NCBI GenBank assembly: GCA_003697135.1
Contig: RFGC01000035.1
Coordinates: 434,001-498,000, forward strand
Reading direction: 5' to 3'
DNA length: 64,000 nt
From: Acidobacteriota bacterium
GTDB lineage: Bacteria > Acidobacteriota > Blastocatellia > Pyrinomonadales > Pyrinomonadaceae
Position numbers and translations under genes: made by a program. Shown piece after piece: positions 25,431 through 34,373 of this stretch (the stretch's first letter is position 1; every line of letters begins with the position of its first letter). Below the pieces are notes generated by a model that was not told the DNA's origin, ran no database searches, and was given only the letters and a program-made list of their open reading frames with translations.

Positions 25431-26094
25431 CTCCAAAATAATCCTTTAGTTTTTCTCTCAATAATCCTCTTGCTCTCGAAATACGGGACTTTGTTGTTCC
25501 TAATCCCAGATTCAAAATCTTAGCCACTTCCTCATAAGATTTTCCTTCTATGTCGCAAAGAATTATCGGCAAGCGATATTTTTCCGGTAGCGAATAGATG
25601 GCTGATGCTATTCTTTCCTTCATTTCCTTTTGCAAAATCTTCGCATCTGCCGAAGGCGCAGAATCTCTCAGATCAAATTCTTCTTGCTCCTGTTCCTCCC
25701 GCTTAAAAAGCCCTGTCAAGGAAAGGAGCTTTTGCCTTTTTCTTCTCCTTAATTCACTGATCGCCAAGTTCGTAGCAATGCGATAAATGTAAGTCGAAAA
25801 TGAATAATCGTTGCGATACCTTTCAACAGCAAAATAAATTCTCACAAAGGTTTCCTGCGCCAAATCAACTGCTTCTTCGTAATCTCTTAAAATCCGATAA
25901 AGGTAATTTACTATCGGATTTTGATAACGATTCACAATTTCAAAGAACGCATCTTCATACCCTTCTTTTAGGGCATCAATCAATTCGTTATCAGAAAGAC
26001 TCTTAAAACCGGCGGCGGCTTTATCTTCCGCAACCTGACTGCTAATTTTTCTCTCCGTAGAAGTCACATGATAATCAGAAAAGCCGCCAACCAT
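25411..26094 (-). CDS. ECF RNA polymerase sigma factor (RpoE-like)
   Basis: 227 aa. Sigma region 2 (about 50-115; DLAQETFVRIYFAV, FSTYIYRIATNLAISELRRR) and region 4 (about 160-220; LPEKYRLPIILCDIEGKSYE with the helix-turn-helix LGTTKSRISRARGLLREKL). It has an N-terminal extension of about 45 residues and an acidic linker (EEQEQEEFD) between regions. It directs RNA polymerase to stress or envelope promoters. Co-transcribed with the overlapping membrane PDZ gene, the candidate anti-sigma factor. Confidence 0.93.
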   Translation of the reverse strand: MVGGFSDYHVTSTERKISSQVAEDKAAAGFKSLSDNELIDALKEGYEDAFFEIVNRYQNPIVNYLYRILRDYEEAVDLAQETFVRIYFAVERYRNDYSFSTYIYRIATNLAISELRRRKRQKLLSLTGLFKREEQEQEEFDLRDSAPSADAKILQKEMKERIASAIYSLPEKYRLPIILCDIEGKSYEEVAKILNLGLGTTKSRISRARGLLREKLKDYFGDERNRL

Positions 26095-26159
26095 TTTGTT
26101 GCACGCTCCGCAAAAGAAAAAGTTGCAATCTTTCAGAAGGATTGAATTTGCGAAAACCC

Positions 26160-26225
26160 TCTAATTTCGAGCCTAAAGCCTCAAAATTCTTGCTTGTTCA
26201 AAAGACTTTTAATGCCGAAATTAGA
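26160..26225. repeat. 10-bp perfect inverted repeat in the sigma/LolA-like gap
   Basis: TCTAATTTCG at 26160-26169 is matched by CGAAATTAGA at 26216-26225, 46 bp apart, with a small AAAAG-A-CTTTT hairpin inside. It lies between the stop of the LolA-like gene and the sigma factor start. It may be a terminator-like structure, an operator pair, or the ends of a tiny element; no direct repeats flank it. Confidence 0.3.
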
Positions 26226-26245
26226 CCAAAACCGCCTTCTTAAAA

Positions 26246-27076
26246 TTACTGCTTTTGAAAAAGACTCTCGTCAACCTTTTGCCCGAATGTAACAGTTAGA
26301 ATGTTCACTTCCTCGATTTGTTTATCGCCCGCATAAAGAACCGATCTGTAAGGCACTAAAGTTCCTTGAGTTATTTTGTGATCGTAAAATTTGCGTCTGT
26401 ATTTGATGCCATCTTCCTCATACTCAAGCCATAAGACACGAAAAGTTTTCGCACTTATGAAAAACCGTGTCTTTCGGTTTTTCTTATCAGTCACGTCTAG
26501 GTGTATCAACTCAACACCAAGATTCTTCTCTTTGCCTGCAAGTGAGACAGTTGAGCCATTTTCCTTGTAGCGTAGCAAAGCATCTAAACCATGCCATATA
26601 CGGCTTTCAAATTCCTTCACAATCTCTGCTCGCGGCGAAAAAATACTTTCTCCCAAAATGCCGAAAATCTCACCCTGATTGTAAACAAGGGAATAACGAA
26701 AGGTTGGTGATTGAATATCGGTTCTGATTCTTTCTTTTTCGAGATTTTCACCCCTAATTATCCGTTGCGTGTAGTTTATTACCTCAACGTTGGAAGGGTC
26801 TTTTGTAACTGTGATTTTGCCAGTCTCAACCGTTGTGCGTCGAATCTGAGCAAACCGCTCACGAATCTGCTCAAATCCTCCAAAACCAGCAAATAAGCCG
26901 TAAACCAAAATAACGCTATCAGCAATTTCTTCAGGGTTAGTGCTGTTCGGATCGAAAAATTTCGTTCGCTGGTTTGTGTCCTGCTTTTTCTCTTGCCTCT
27001 GATCCTGCGGGAAAATTGAATTTGATGCGATCAGTAAAACACAAAAAACTAGTAGAAGTTTACGAATAAAACTCAC
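26246..27076 (-). CDS. Exported LolA-like outer-membrane lipoprotein carrier homologue
   Basis: 276 aa from a GTG at 27076 with AGGAG 10 nt upstream, which gives a clean signal peptide (1-24); an ATG 30 bp earlier would add ten residues and lacks a ribosome site. The mature part has a beta-rich fold with alternating strands such as TVETGKITV, ESRIWHGLDALLRY and GTLVPYRSVLYA, resembling LolA/LppX-type lipid-binding proteins. No active-site residues are recognised. It is divergent from trmL and upstream of the sigma operon on the same strand. Assignment to the fold is by pattern only. Confidence 0.55.
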   Translation of the reverse strand: MSFIRKLLLVFCVLLIASNSIFPQDQRQEKKQDTNQRTKFFDPNSTNPEEIADSVILVYGLFAGFGGFEQIRERFAQIRRTTVETGKITVTKDPSNVEVINYTQRIIRGENLEKERIRTDIQSPTFRYSLVYNQGEIFGILGESIFSPRAEIVKEFESRIWHGLDALLRYKENGSTVSLAGKEKNLGVELIHLDVTDKKNRKTRFFISAKTFRVLWLEYEEDGIKYRRKFYDHKITQGTLVPYRSVLYAGDKQIEEVNILTVTFGQKVDESLFQKQ

Positions 27077-27218
27077 TATGCCTATTCTCCTGTTAATTCC
27101 CAGCATTGGCGGATTTTATCACAAAAGTCTATCTAGAAACTAATTTGACTTGATGAAAAATTCACTTGAGAAGATGCTTTTTGAGATTATCTTGAAGAAA
27201 TGTTAAAAGATACTTGAA

Positions 27219-27737
27219 ATGCTTCACGTTGCGCTTTTTGAACCCGAAATTCCACCGAATACTGGAAACATAGCGCGACTTTGCGCCGCTACCTTTACTC
27301 CTCTTCACATAGTTGGCGTTACAGGCTTCAGAATGGACGATAAAGCTTTGAAGCGTGCTGGGCTTGATTACTGGGATTATGTTAAAATCTATCGCCATAT
27401 CGACCTCGAAGAGCTTTACGAATCGCTTCCCAACTCTCGATTTCTTTATTTTTCAACCAAAGGCGAACGAATCTACACCGATTGGGAATACAAAAACGGC
27501 GATTGCTTAGTTTTTGGCCCTGAAACTCGTGGGCTTCCGGAAAATTTACTCCGTGCTAATTGGGATAGATGCCTGAAAATTCCAATGCCAAACAGCAATG
27601 TTCGCAGTCTCAATCTTGCCACCTCTGTTGCAATCGCTCTTTATGAAGCCTTGCGGCAAGTTGGTTTTCCTTCTGGTTACGATGAAAAAGCCGCGAAACT
27701 TCACCCCGTCGGTGAAATCTCACGGCATCAAGTCTAA
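27219..27737 (+). CDS. trmL: tRNA (cytidine(34)-2'-O)-methyltransferase TrmL
   Basis: 172 aa SPOUT methyltransferase. It begins MLHVALFEPEIPPNTGNIAR, the family start. The deep-knot SAM site is formed by FGPETRGLP and by a late segment (IPMPNSNVRSLNLATSVAIALYEA written in part) with SLNLATSVAI. It methylates the wobble base of tRNA-Leu in E. coli. The C-terminal tail is about 15 residues longer than E. coli TrmL. Single gene, divergent from the LolA-like gene. The sequence after it looks like a decayed gene end. Confidence 0.93.
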   Translation: MLHVALFEPEIPPNTGNIARLCAATFTPLHIVGVTGFRMDDKALKRAGLDYWDYVKIYRHIDLEELYESLPNSRFLYFSTKGERIYTDWEYKNGDCLVFGPETRGLPENLLRANWDRCLKIPMPNSNVRSLNLATSVAIALYEALRQVGFPSGYDEKAAKLHPVGEISRHQV

Positions 27738-27748
27738 CCAATCTCAGC

Positions 27749-27880
27749 TATGATAAACTTTTCCAGACCTTTAAAGAGTTAATCGACACACAAAAAGGCC
27801 CTGAGCATTTGACTTGCGCTGATGCTTCTCGAGTCATTGAATTTGCTTCTCAGGCAATATCAATTTCCTTCATTAAGTAA
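27749..27880 (+). pseudogene. 3' remnant of a Gfo/Idh/MocA-type oxidoreductase gene (putative)
   Basis: Directly after trmL, in a different frame, 43 codons read LFQTFKELIDTQKGPEHLTC followed by [14 protein letters not shown] and then a stop. The pattern (Phe, IDT, Gly, then A-D-A-x-R-V-I-E-x-A) resembles the last 40 residues of Gfo/Idh/MocA dehydrogenases. There is no start codon or N-terminal part. It overlaps the 3' end of the convergent aldolase gene. Probably the leftover of a deletion, but the match is short. Confidence 0.3.
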
Positions 27881-28920
27881 ACATCTTGGATTGCATTAAG
27901 AAGTTCAATGCCTTCTTTCATTGGGCGCTGGAAGGCTTTTCTGCCTGAGATAAGTCCCATTCCACCGGCACGTTTGTTGATAACAGCAGTGCGAACTGCT
28001 GCTGCAAGGTCACCTGCTCCTTTTGACTCGCCACCAGAGTTTATCAAGCCGCATCTGCCCATGTAGCAATTTGCTACCTGATAGCGAACGAGATCAATTG
28101 GGTTATCGGTTGTAAGCTCCGTGTAAACTTTTTCGTGAGTTTTGCCATAGCCTTTGCCCATCGCCATATAACCGCCGTTTCTTTCAGGAAGTTTCTGCTT
28201 GACAATGTCAGCCTGTATCGTCACTCCAAGATGATTTGCCTGCCCTGTCAAATCGGCGGCTGTATGCATATCACCTTCAGCAGTCTTGAATGCTGAATTA
28301 CGCAAATAGCACCAAAGAACCGTAGCCATGCCTAATTCATGAGCGTATGCGAAAGCCTCGGCTATTTCGGTTATTTGTCTGGTTGATTCAGGCGAACCGA
28401 AATAAACAGTTGCCCCAACAGCTACAGCTCCCATGTTCCATGCCTGCTTAACAGTTCCGAATAAAACTTGATCGAACTTATTCGGATAAGTTAAAAGCTC
28501 ATTGTGGTTTATCTTGACTATAAACGGAATCTTATGGGCATATTTCCGAGCAACGGAACCCAAAACTCCAAAAGTTGAAGCAACAGCATTGCATCCGCCT
28601 TCGATTGCCAGCTTGACGATATTTTCAGGATCGAAATACATCGGATTCGGCGCAAAACTAGCACCAGCAGAATGCTCAACCCCTTGATCAACTGGCAAAA
28701 TCGAAAGATAACCTGTTCCTCTTAAACGCCCGTTGTCAAAAAGCGTTTGAAGCGAACGAAGCACCGATGGGCTTCTGTCCGATAAAGCCCAAACCCTATC
28801 AACAAAATCACTTCCCGGAAGATGTAAGTTCTCTTTCGGGATTGTCTTTGAAACATGCTTCAATAAACTTTCAGCTTCACTTCCTAAAAGTTCTTCTACT
28901 TTCTCATAAGTCAAACTCAT
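27850..28920 (-). CDS. fbaB: Class I fructose-bisphosphate aldolase (FbaB/DhnA type)
   Basis: 356 aa from the ATG at 28920, with AGGAG 7 nt upstream; the TTG 18 bp earlier is rejected. Archaeal-type class I aldolase fold: active-site strands around [19 protein letters not shown] and ATVYFGS, the Schiff-base Lys in [10 protein letters not shown], and the phosphate-binding [12 protein letters not shown]. It cleaves fructose 1,6-bisphosphate to DHAP and glyceraldehyde 3-phosphate without metal. Isolated gene, divergent from the DUF3857 pair. Confidence 0.92.
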   Translation of the reverse strand: MSLTYEKVEELLGSEAESLLKHVSKTIPKENLHLPGSDFVDRVWALSDRSPSVLRSLQTLFDNGRLRGTGYLSILPVDQGVEHSAGASFAPNPMYFDPENIVKLAIEGGCNAVASTFGVLGSVARKYAHKIPFIVKINHNELLTYPNKFDQVLFGTVKQAWNMGAVAVGATVYFGSPESTRQITEIAEAFAYAHELGMATVLWCYLRNSAFKTAEGDMHTAADLTGQANHLGVTIQADIVKQKLPERNGGYMAMGKGYGKTHEKVYTELTTDNPIDLVRYQVANCYMGRCGLINSGGESKGAGDLAAAVRTAVINKRAGGMGLISGRKAFQRPMKEGIELLNAIQDVYLMKEIDIA

Positions 28921-28939
28921 AGTTCTTCTCCTATCCAAT

Positions 28940-28958
28940 AGATTTTTTGCAAAAATCT
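28940..28958. promoter_or_regulatory. Inverted repeat in the fbaB leader
   Basis: AGATTTTT-TGC-AAAAATCT, an 8-bp perfect inverted repeat, lies 20 bp upstream of the fbaB ATG. It could be an operator or a leader hairpin near the ribosome site. No regulator is linked to it. Confidence 0.25.
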
Positions 28959-29093
28959 TGAATACTTCTTTGAGAGATGATATAAGTTAAGTCATAAAAT
29001 TTAGAACAAAATCTTACTTTGTGCAATTGTCGAAATTCTTTTTTTAAGTAAAATAAGCGGGAGAAAGCTTTAACAGAGTGGAGGCAATCTACA

Positions 29094-31148
29094 ATGAAAA
29101 ACAATTCAAAACAGCAAGCCATCGGAAAAATTTTCCTTTTACTCGCTTTTATTTTGTTTTTGGGCTTCGACGCAGCGCAAGCTCAGAAAGAATGGAAAGA
29201 AGTTTCGCGCGAGGAACTTCAAATGAAAACTGGCAAAGTTGATCCCGAAGCCGATGCCGAAGCTATATTCTGGGAAGTCTATATTGATGACAGCTCAGAA
29301 ATCGAATTAGAAAGAAGGCACTATGTTCGTGTAAAAATCTTCAACGAGCGTGGACAAGAAAAATATAGCAAAATAGACATTCCTTTTCGCAAAGGCGTAA
29401 AAATCAAAGACCTTGTGGCTCGTGTCATCAAACCAGATGGTTCAATTACCGAGATTACCGAAAAGGATGTTTTTGAACGTGAGATAGTAAAAACTAGTGG
29501 AACGAAGGTGAAGGCAAAGTCATTTGCCGTTCCGGGCATAGCGCCGGGCGTTATAGTTGAATATCGTTATCGTGAAGTGATACCCGATGCAAGCGCAATC
29601 GGAATGATACTCGAATTTCAAAAAGAAATCCCGGTTCAGTCTCTTGTCTATTACTACAAGCCGTTTTCACAGAAAGAACCCAAGTATTATGGTCACAACG
29701 TTGAAGGAGTAAAATTTGTTAAAGCCGAAAAAGGTTTCTTTGTGGCAAAAAGAGAGAACGTCCCCGCCTTTAAGGAAGAGCCTTACATGCCGCCCGAAGA
29801 TGTAGTCCGTCCTTGGGTCAAATTGCGAGGACGAACATATTCTCTCCTGGTCAAAACCGCTCTAAGCTTCGGCATAGACCCTTCTCCTTTCCTTACAAAA
29901 TACACCGTAAAAGACCCATCAGACCCACAGAAGTATTGGGCAATTTTCTCAGGTGAAAACTCCGTAATCGTCAAATTCATAACCAAGGAGAGCAAAGAAA
30001 TAAAGAAAGCCGCTGAAGAAATCACCGCATCTGCCAAAACCGATGATGAAAAGCTAAAGGCTCTATATGAGTTTTGCCAAAGACAAATAAGAAATCTATC
30101 TTTTGAGCCTTCTGAATCAATATCGAAAGAAGAATCTAAAGAAATGTTAAGAGTTGACTCACCAGAGGAAGTTCTGAAGCGTAAAAAAGGCTCCGGCGCA
30201 CATATTGACATGCTTTTCGGAGCTATGGCAAGCTCTCTTGGCTATGAAGTCAGAGTGGCATTTACCTCTAATAGAAGCGAGATTTTCTTTGATCCGGCTG
30301 TAAGCGATGAAGATTTGCTACACCCTGCTGCTGTCGCAGTTAAAGTTGGCGAGCAGTGGAAACTTTTCAATCCCGGTGCAAAGTTTGTGCCTTACGGAAT
30401 GCTTGTGTGGTATGAAGAAAGTGTTCCCGCCATTTTAGTGGGTGAAAAATCTTATTCGTGGATTAGAACACCTCTAAGCACAATCGAACAAAATCTCACA
30501 AAACGAAAAGGAGATTTTGTTTTGACAGCCGACGGAAATTTAGAAGGCACGGTTCAGATGGAATTTTACGGACAAGAAGCTATTATCAGAAGGTTTGATC
30601 TCCATGGAGAAACACAAAGCAAACAGGAAGAAGAAATCAGCAATGAAATCAAAGAACAAATAAAAAATGCTGAAGTGTCAGAGATTAGAATTGAGAATCT
30701 CGATGAAAGTTCCAAACCTTTGGTTTATAAGTTCAAAGTAAAGGTCCCGTCTTATGCCCAGAAGCTAGGAAGACGAATAGTTTTTCAACCTGGCTTTTTT
30801 GAATATGGAAAAACTCCGCTGTTTTCAACTTCTCAAAGAACTCATAGCGTCTATTTCAGATACCCCCACTCAAAACAAGATGAAATCACGATCAAGCTTC
30901 CAGAAGGTTTTGAACTTGAAAGTGCCTCATCTCCTGGCGAAGTTGCCGATAAAGATCGCGTCGGACTTCTGGACATCAAGATAGCTATCACAGGTGATAA
31001 AAAAACGCTTATCTACAAAAGGAACTATCACTTCGGCGGTGGCGGGAACATTCTATTTCCTGCTGAAGTTTATCCTTACTTGAAGATGATCTTTGATGCG
31101 TTTCACAAGGCTGATTCGCATCAACTAGTCCTGCTAAGAAAAGAGTAA
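29094..31148 (+). CDS. DUF3857 domain protein with transglutaminase-like fold lacking the catalytic Cys
   Basis: 684 aa exported protein. Signal peptide (1-30), DUF3857 beta domain (about 45-250; RHYVRVKIFNERGQEKYSKI, VKIKDLVARVIKPDGSI), and a transglutaminase-like region (about 320-450). At the place of the catalytic Cys the sequence reads KKGSGAHIDMLFGAMA rather than GYGDCKDKSNL as in the neighbour, and the later His/Asp positions read LHPAAVAVK and FNPGAKF, so it is probably catalytically dead. A beta-rich C-terminal domain follows. GGAGG precedes the ATG. Operon with the active-looking paralogue 13 bp downstream. Role unknown. Confidence 0.83.
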   Translation: MKNNSKQQAIGKIFLLLAFILFLGFDAAQAQKEWKEVSREELQMKTGKVDPEADAEAIFWEVYIDDSSEIELERRHYVRVKIFNERGQEKYSKIDIPFRKGVKIKDLVARVIKPDGSITEITEKDVFEREIVKTSGTKVKAKSFAVPGIAPGVIVEYRYREVIPDASAIGMILEFQKEIPVQSLVYYYKPFSQKEPKYYGHNVEGVKFVKAEKGFFVAKRENVPAFKEEPYMPPEDVVRPWVKLRGRTYSLLVKTALSFGIDPSPFLTKYTVKDPSDPQKYWAIFSGENSVIVKFITKESKEIKKAAEEITASAKTDDEKLKALYEFCQRQIRNLSFEPSESISKEESKEMLRVDSPEEVLKRKKGSGAHIDMLFGAMASSLGYEVRVAFTSNRSEIFFDPAVSDEDLLHPAAVAVKVGEQWKLFNPGAKFVPYGMLVWYEESVPAILVGEKSYSWIRTPLSTIEQNLTKRKGDFVLTADGNLEGTVQMEFYGQEAIIRRFDLHGETQSKQEEEISNEIKEQIKNAEVSEIRIENLDESSKPLVYKFKVKVPSYAQKLGRRIVFQPGFFEYGKTPLFSTSQRTHSVYFRYPHSKQDEITIKLPEGFELESASSPGEVADKDRVGLLDIKIAITGDKKTLIYKRNYHFGGGGNILFPAEVYPYLKMIFDAFHKADSHQLVLLRKE

Positions 31149-31161
31149 GGAGGAAACCGAA

Positions 31162-33120
31162 ATGCTCAGAGCATCTTTAGTTTTCTTTGCACTTTTGTCA
31201 CTCAGCGCAACCAATTTGGCCCAAAGCAAAGTGCCAAGCTGGTTGCAACAAGCACTCTCTCTCAATGTGCCAAGCTATGATAAGTCTGTTCCTGCAGTAG
31301 CTTTGCACGACGAAAGACAGGTAACTCTTCAACCTGATGGCAAATTGATTGTAACTGATTACTATGCTGTCAAAATACTAAACAAAGATGGCAAAAGAAG
31401 CGCCATTCTTAAGGCATTCTACTTATCCAGTGCCACAAAGGTTAAAGAAATAAACGCGTGGCTGGTAAAATCCGATGGCTCAGTAACAAAATACGACAAA
31501 AAGGATGTCATTGATATAATTTCCGATCCAGACGATGTTTACAATGAAGGGCGAGTCAAAGTGATAGATGCCTCTGATTCAGCCGGTATCGGAGATGTTT
31601 TCGGCTATACTGTTACAACCGAGGAAGTTCCTCTTTTTTATCAAGATGTGTGGATGTTTCAAGATAGGCTACCGACTCTTTTTTCCAGTTACTCTCTAAC
31701 TCTGCCAAAAGGTTGGAAAGCAATAAGCTTGACTTTTAACTATCCTTCGCAAATCGAACCTAAAGTGAATGGAACAGTTTACACTTGGCAACTCAGGAAT
31801 CTACCACCAATTCCGCCTGAACCCTCCAGTCCTTCAATCAGAAACCTCGCACCTAAAATAGCTGTAAACTACATGCCTGACGATGGCTCTCAAGCTGTAA
31901 ACAAAGCTTTCGCGGACTGGATTGATGTTTCTCGCTGGGCAACCTCGATCTTTGAACCGCAACTCATCGTTGATGATGCAATCGCTTCAAAAGCAAAAGA
32001 ACTTACCGCTAATGCTCAAACTGAGTTTGAAAAGATCAAGGCTATAGCTAAATATGTCCAAAATCTTCAGTATATCTCGATTGATATAGGCGTTGCATAC
32101 GGTAATGGCTATAAGCCTCGACCCTCGAATTTGGTATTAGCGCGCGGATATGGTGACTGTAAAGATAAATCTAATCTGATGAGAGCGTTGCTAAAGGCGA
32201 TTAAAATTGATGCCTATCCGGTGGTGATATATTCAGGCGATCCAACTTTGGTGCGAAAAGAATGGGCTTCGCCGATGGTTTTCAATCATTGCATCATCGC
32301 AATTAAAGTAGGTGACGAAACCAAAGCCGAAACAATCATTGAACACCCAAAATTAGGAAGACTTTTGCTTTTCGATCCAACCGATCCACACACAATTTTG
32401 GGAGACCTCCCTGATTACTTGCAAGGTGGATATGCACTGATAATAGCAGGTAGTGACGGCGATCTGACAAAAATGCCCGTAACTTCGCTAGAGAGTAATT
32501 TGCTAGAAAGAAACATCGAAGTTACTCTTCTGCCCGACGGAACTCTCAAAGGCAAAATAATCGAGAAAGCAAAGGGACAAGTTTCTGCCTCTTTCAGACG
32601 CGAGTATAAAGAAAATTCTCCGCAAGCTTACAAGAAAATCATAGAAGGCTGGCTGACGCAAGGAACCTCAGGTGTAACTTTGGAAAATCTCAAAATCCAA
32701 GACAACGAGACCGTCTTCCAAATAGAAGTTGATTTCGTAATCAATGGCTATGCACAATCAATGCTCGATAGGCTACTAGTTTTCAAACCACTAATCGTGG
32801 GACGCAAAGGTAAAACTCCTTTGACAGCAACTGAACGCAAAACCCCTCTAGAAATAAACCAAGTCGCAATAGATGAGACTATTATTTACGAATTACCAAA
32901 TGGTTTTGCTATCGAAGAACTTCCTGAGCCTTTGAATTTAGAATCTCACTTCGGCAAATACTCAATTAAGCTTGAACCAAAAGAAAACAAGCTGTTTTTG
33001 AGGAAAAGCGTAAGAACCAACTGGGCGGTGTTCCCAGCAAATGAATATGGGAAAGTAAAAGATTTTTTCTCAAAAATTGCTAACGCTGAAGAGTCTCCTG
33101 TTATTTTGGCAAGAAAATAA
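31162..33120 (+). CDS. DUF3857 and transglutaminase domain protein with intact catalytic residues
   Basis: 652 aa exported protein. Signal peptide (1-20), DUF3857 domain (about 50-240), transglutaminase-like core (about 290-410) with the nucleophile in ARGYGDCKDKSNLMRALL, a His in NHCIIAIKV and an Asp in LLFDPTD, then a C-terminal beta domain. The fold can be a protease, a transglutaminase or a peptide-binding enzyme; the substrate is unknown. It has a strong AAGGAGG site 7 nt before the ATG and lies 13 bp behind a Cys-less paralogue, so a heteromeric active/inactive pair is possible. Confidence 0.87.
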   Translation: MLRASLVFFALLSLSATNLAQSKVPSWLQQALSLNVPSYDKSVPAVALHDERQVTLQPDGKLIVTDYYAVKILNKDGKRSAILKAFYLSSATKVKEINAWLVKSDGSVTKYDKKDVIDIISDPDDVYNEGRVKVIDASDSAGIGDVFGYTVTTEEVPLFYQDVWMFQDRLPTLFSSYSLTLPKGWKAISLTFNYPSQIEPKVNGTVYTWQLRNLPPIPPEPSSPSIRNLAPKIAVNYMPDDGSQAVNKAFADWIDVSRWATSIFEPQLIVDDAIASKAKELTANAQTEFEKIKAIAKYVQNLQYISIDIGVAYGNGYKPRPSNLVLARGYGDCKDKSNLMRALLKAIKIDAYPVVIYSGDPTLVRKEWASPMVFNHCIIAIKVGDETKAETIIEHPKLGRLLLFDPTDPHTILGDLPDYLQGGYALIIAGSDGDLTKMPVTSLESNLLERNIEVTLLPDGTLKGKIIEKAKGQVSASFRREYKENSPQAYKKIIEGWLTQGTSGVTLENLKIQDNETVFQIEVDFVINGYAQSMLDRLLVFKPLIVGRKGKTPLTATERKTPLEINQVAIDETIIYELPNGFAIEELPEPLNLESHFGKYSIKLEPKENKLFLRKSVRTNWAVFPANEYGKVKDFFSKIANAEESPVILARK

Positions 33121-33169
33121 ACGATAAATGCCTCCTCTCGATTTAACTTGCCAAAGCCTCAAAAAACTA

Positions 33170-33211
33170 AAGGCGAGCTTTGAGTAGCGTAACTAATCTA
33201 TGGCTCGCCTT
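33170..33211 (-). terminator. Intrinsic terminator downstream of tRNA-Lys
   Basis: A 9-bp stem (AAGGCGAGC at 33170-33178 and GCTCGCCTT at 33203-33211) is followed on the minus strand by TTTAGTTTTTT. It lies 10 bp past the tRNA 3' end and is in position to end that transcript. The loop of 24 nt is long. Confidence 0.6.
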
Positions 33212-33221
33212 AAAATTTGGA

Positions 33222-33297
<76 letters not shown>

Positions 33298-33327
33298 ACC
33301 TGTTGACAAACCTTAACCGAAATTATG

Positions 33328-33356
33328 ATTTTAGCTTTTCAGTGCTGATTTTGCAA
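33328..33356 (-). promoter_or_regulatory. Sigma-70-like promoter for tRNA-Lys
   Basis: On the minus strand, TTGCAA (33351-33356) and TAAAAT (33328-33333) are separated by exactly 17 bp, about 30 bp upstream of the tRNA 5' end. This is a good fit to a housekeeping promoter in position and spacing. Confidence 0.5.
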
Positions 33357-33387
33357 ATCCAAATCGCTCGTGTTGTATAAAAATACT

Positions 33388-34362
33388 TCAAATCTCCGCT
33401 GCGACGCCCTTAGCAAAACGACTTCTTTTCCACCACTCGACCGTCAATCTTAATCCTTCTTCCAAACCGACAATCTTTTGATAACCGATAAGTTCCCTAG
33501 CAAGCGTATTATCAGCTTGAGAATGCTTAACGTCGCCTTTTCTTTCGGGAAGATACTCTGGTTTCACATTTTCCTTGCCCGTTATCTTCTTGAGTATCTC
33601 AAGCAATTGATTAACACTAACCCTTTCGCCATTTGCCGCATTCATTACCATTCCAATTCCCTTTGTTGTTTGCGCCGCTTTTATGTTCGCATCAACAACG
33701 TTTGCAACGTATGTAAAATCCCTAGTTTGTTCGCCGTCACCATAGATAACAGGCGTTTTTCCTTTCATCAGAGCATCAATGAATATCGAAATAACGCCTG
33801 AATACATTGAAGCAGGATTTTGTCTTGGTCCGAACACATTGAAATAACGTAGGCAAATGGTTTCTAGTCCATATACTTGCCAAAAGACCTGACAGTAGTA
33901 TTCCCCGACTAATTTCGCTACCGCATAAGGCGACAAAGGTTCAGGACGCATCGTTTCAATCTTCGGCAATGTTGGCTGATTTCCGTAAGCTGAACTTGAA
34001 GCGGCGTAAATAACGCGTCTCACCCCACATTCTTTTGCCTTTAAGAGCAAATTAAAAGTCCCGTTAACACAAGCCTCATGGGTTTCTTTTGGATTCTCGA
34101 CTGATCTCGGAACACTCGGAAGTGCCGCTTGATGAAAGACTATCTCCACACCTTCAAGAGCCTTCTTCAAAGCTTTATCATCGTTTATATCACCCTCAAT
34201 AAAATCAAAGTCTCCTTTAATTTCCTCTAGATTTTCGCGAAAACCAGTTACGAAATTGTCAATGATCTTAACCTTTGCACCCTGTTTGATTAGCTCTTCT
34301 GCAAGGTTAGAACCTATGAATCCTGCTCCGCCAGTGACTAAAACTTTCGTGGTTAGAGCCAT
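33388..34362 (-). CDS. NAD-dependent UDP-sugar 4-epimerase (WbpP/TviC-like)
   Basis: 324 aa extended short-chain dehydrogenase. NAD motif TGGAGFIGSNL (about 10-20), catalytic Ser in AASSSAYG, YxxxK in SPYAVAK, and segments SVPRSVENP and YGDGEQTRDFTY, which recall UDP-GlcNAc/UDP-GlcA 4-epimerases. These enzymes invert C4 of UDP-sugars for surface polysaccharide. It lies 11 bp behind the UDP-glucose dehydrogenase gene, so the pair probably makes UDP-uronic acids. Exact sugar not determinable. Confidence 0.85.
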   Translation of the reverse strand: MALTTKVLVTGGAGFIGSNLAEELIKQGAKVKIIDNFVTGFRENLEEIKGDFDFIEGDINDDKALKKALEGVEIVFHQAALPSVPRSVENPKETHEACVNGTFNLLLKAKECGVRRVIYAASSSAYGNQPTLPKIETMRPEPLSPYAVAKLVGEYYCQVFWQVYGLETICLRYFNVFGPRQNPASMYSGVISIFIDALMKGKTPVIYGDGEQTRDFTYVANVVDANIKAAQTTKGIGMVMNAANGERVSVNQLLEILKKITGKENVKPEYLPERKGDVKHSQADNTLARELIGYQKIVGLEEGLRLTVEWWKRSRFAKGVAAEI

Positions 34363-34373
34363 AAAAGAGAATT

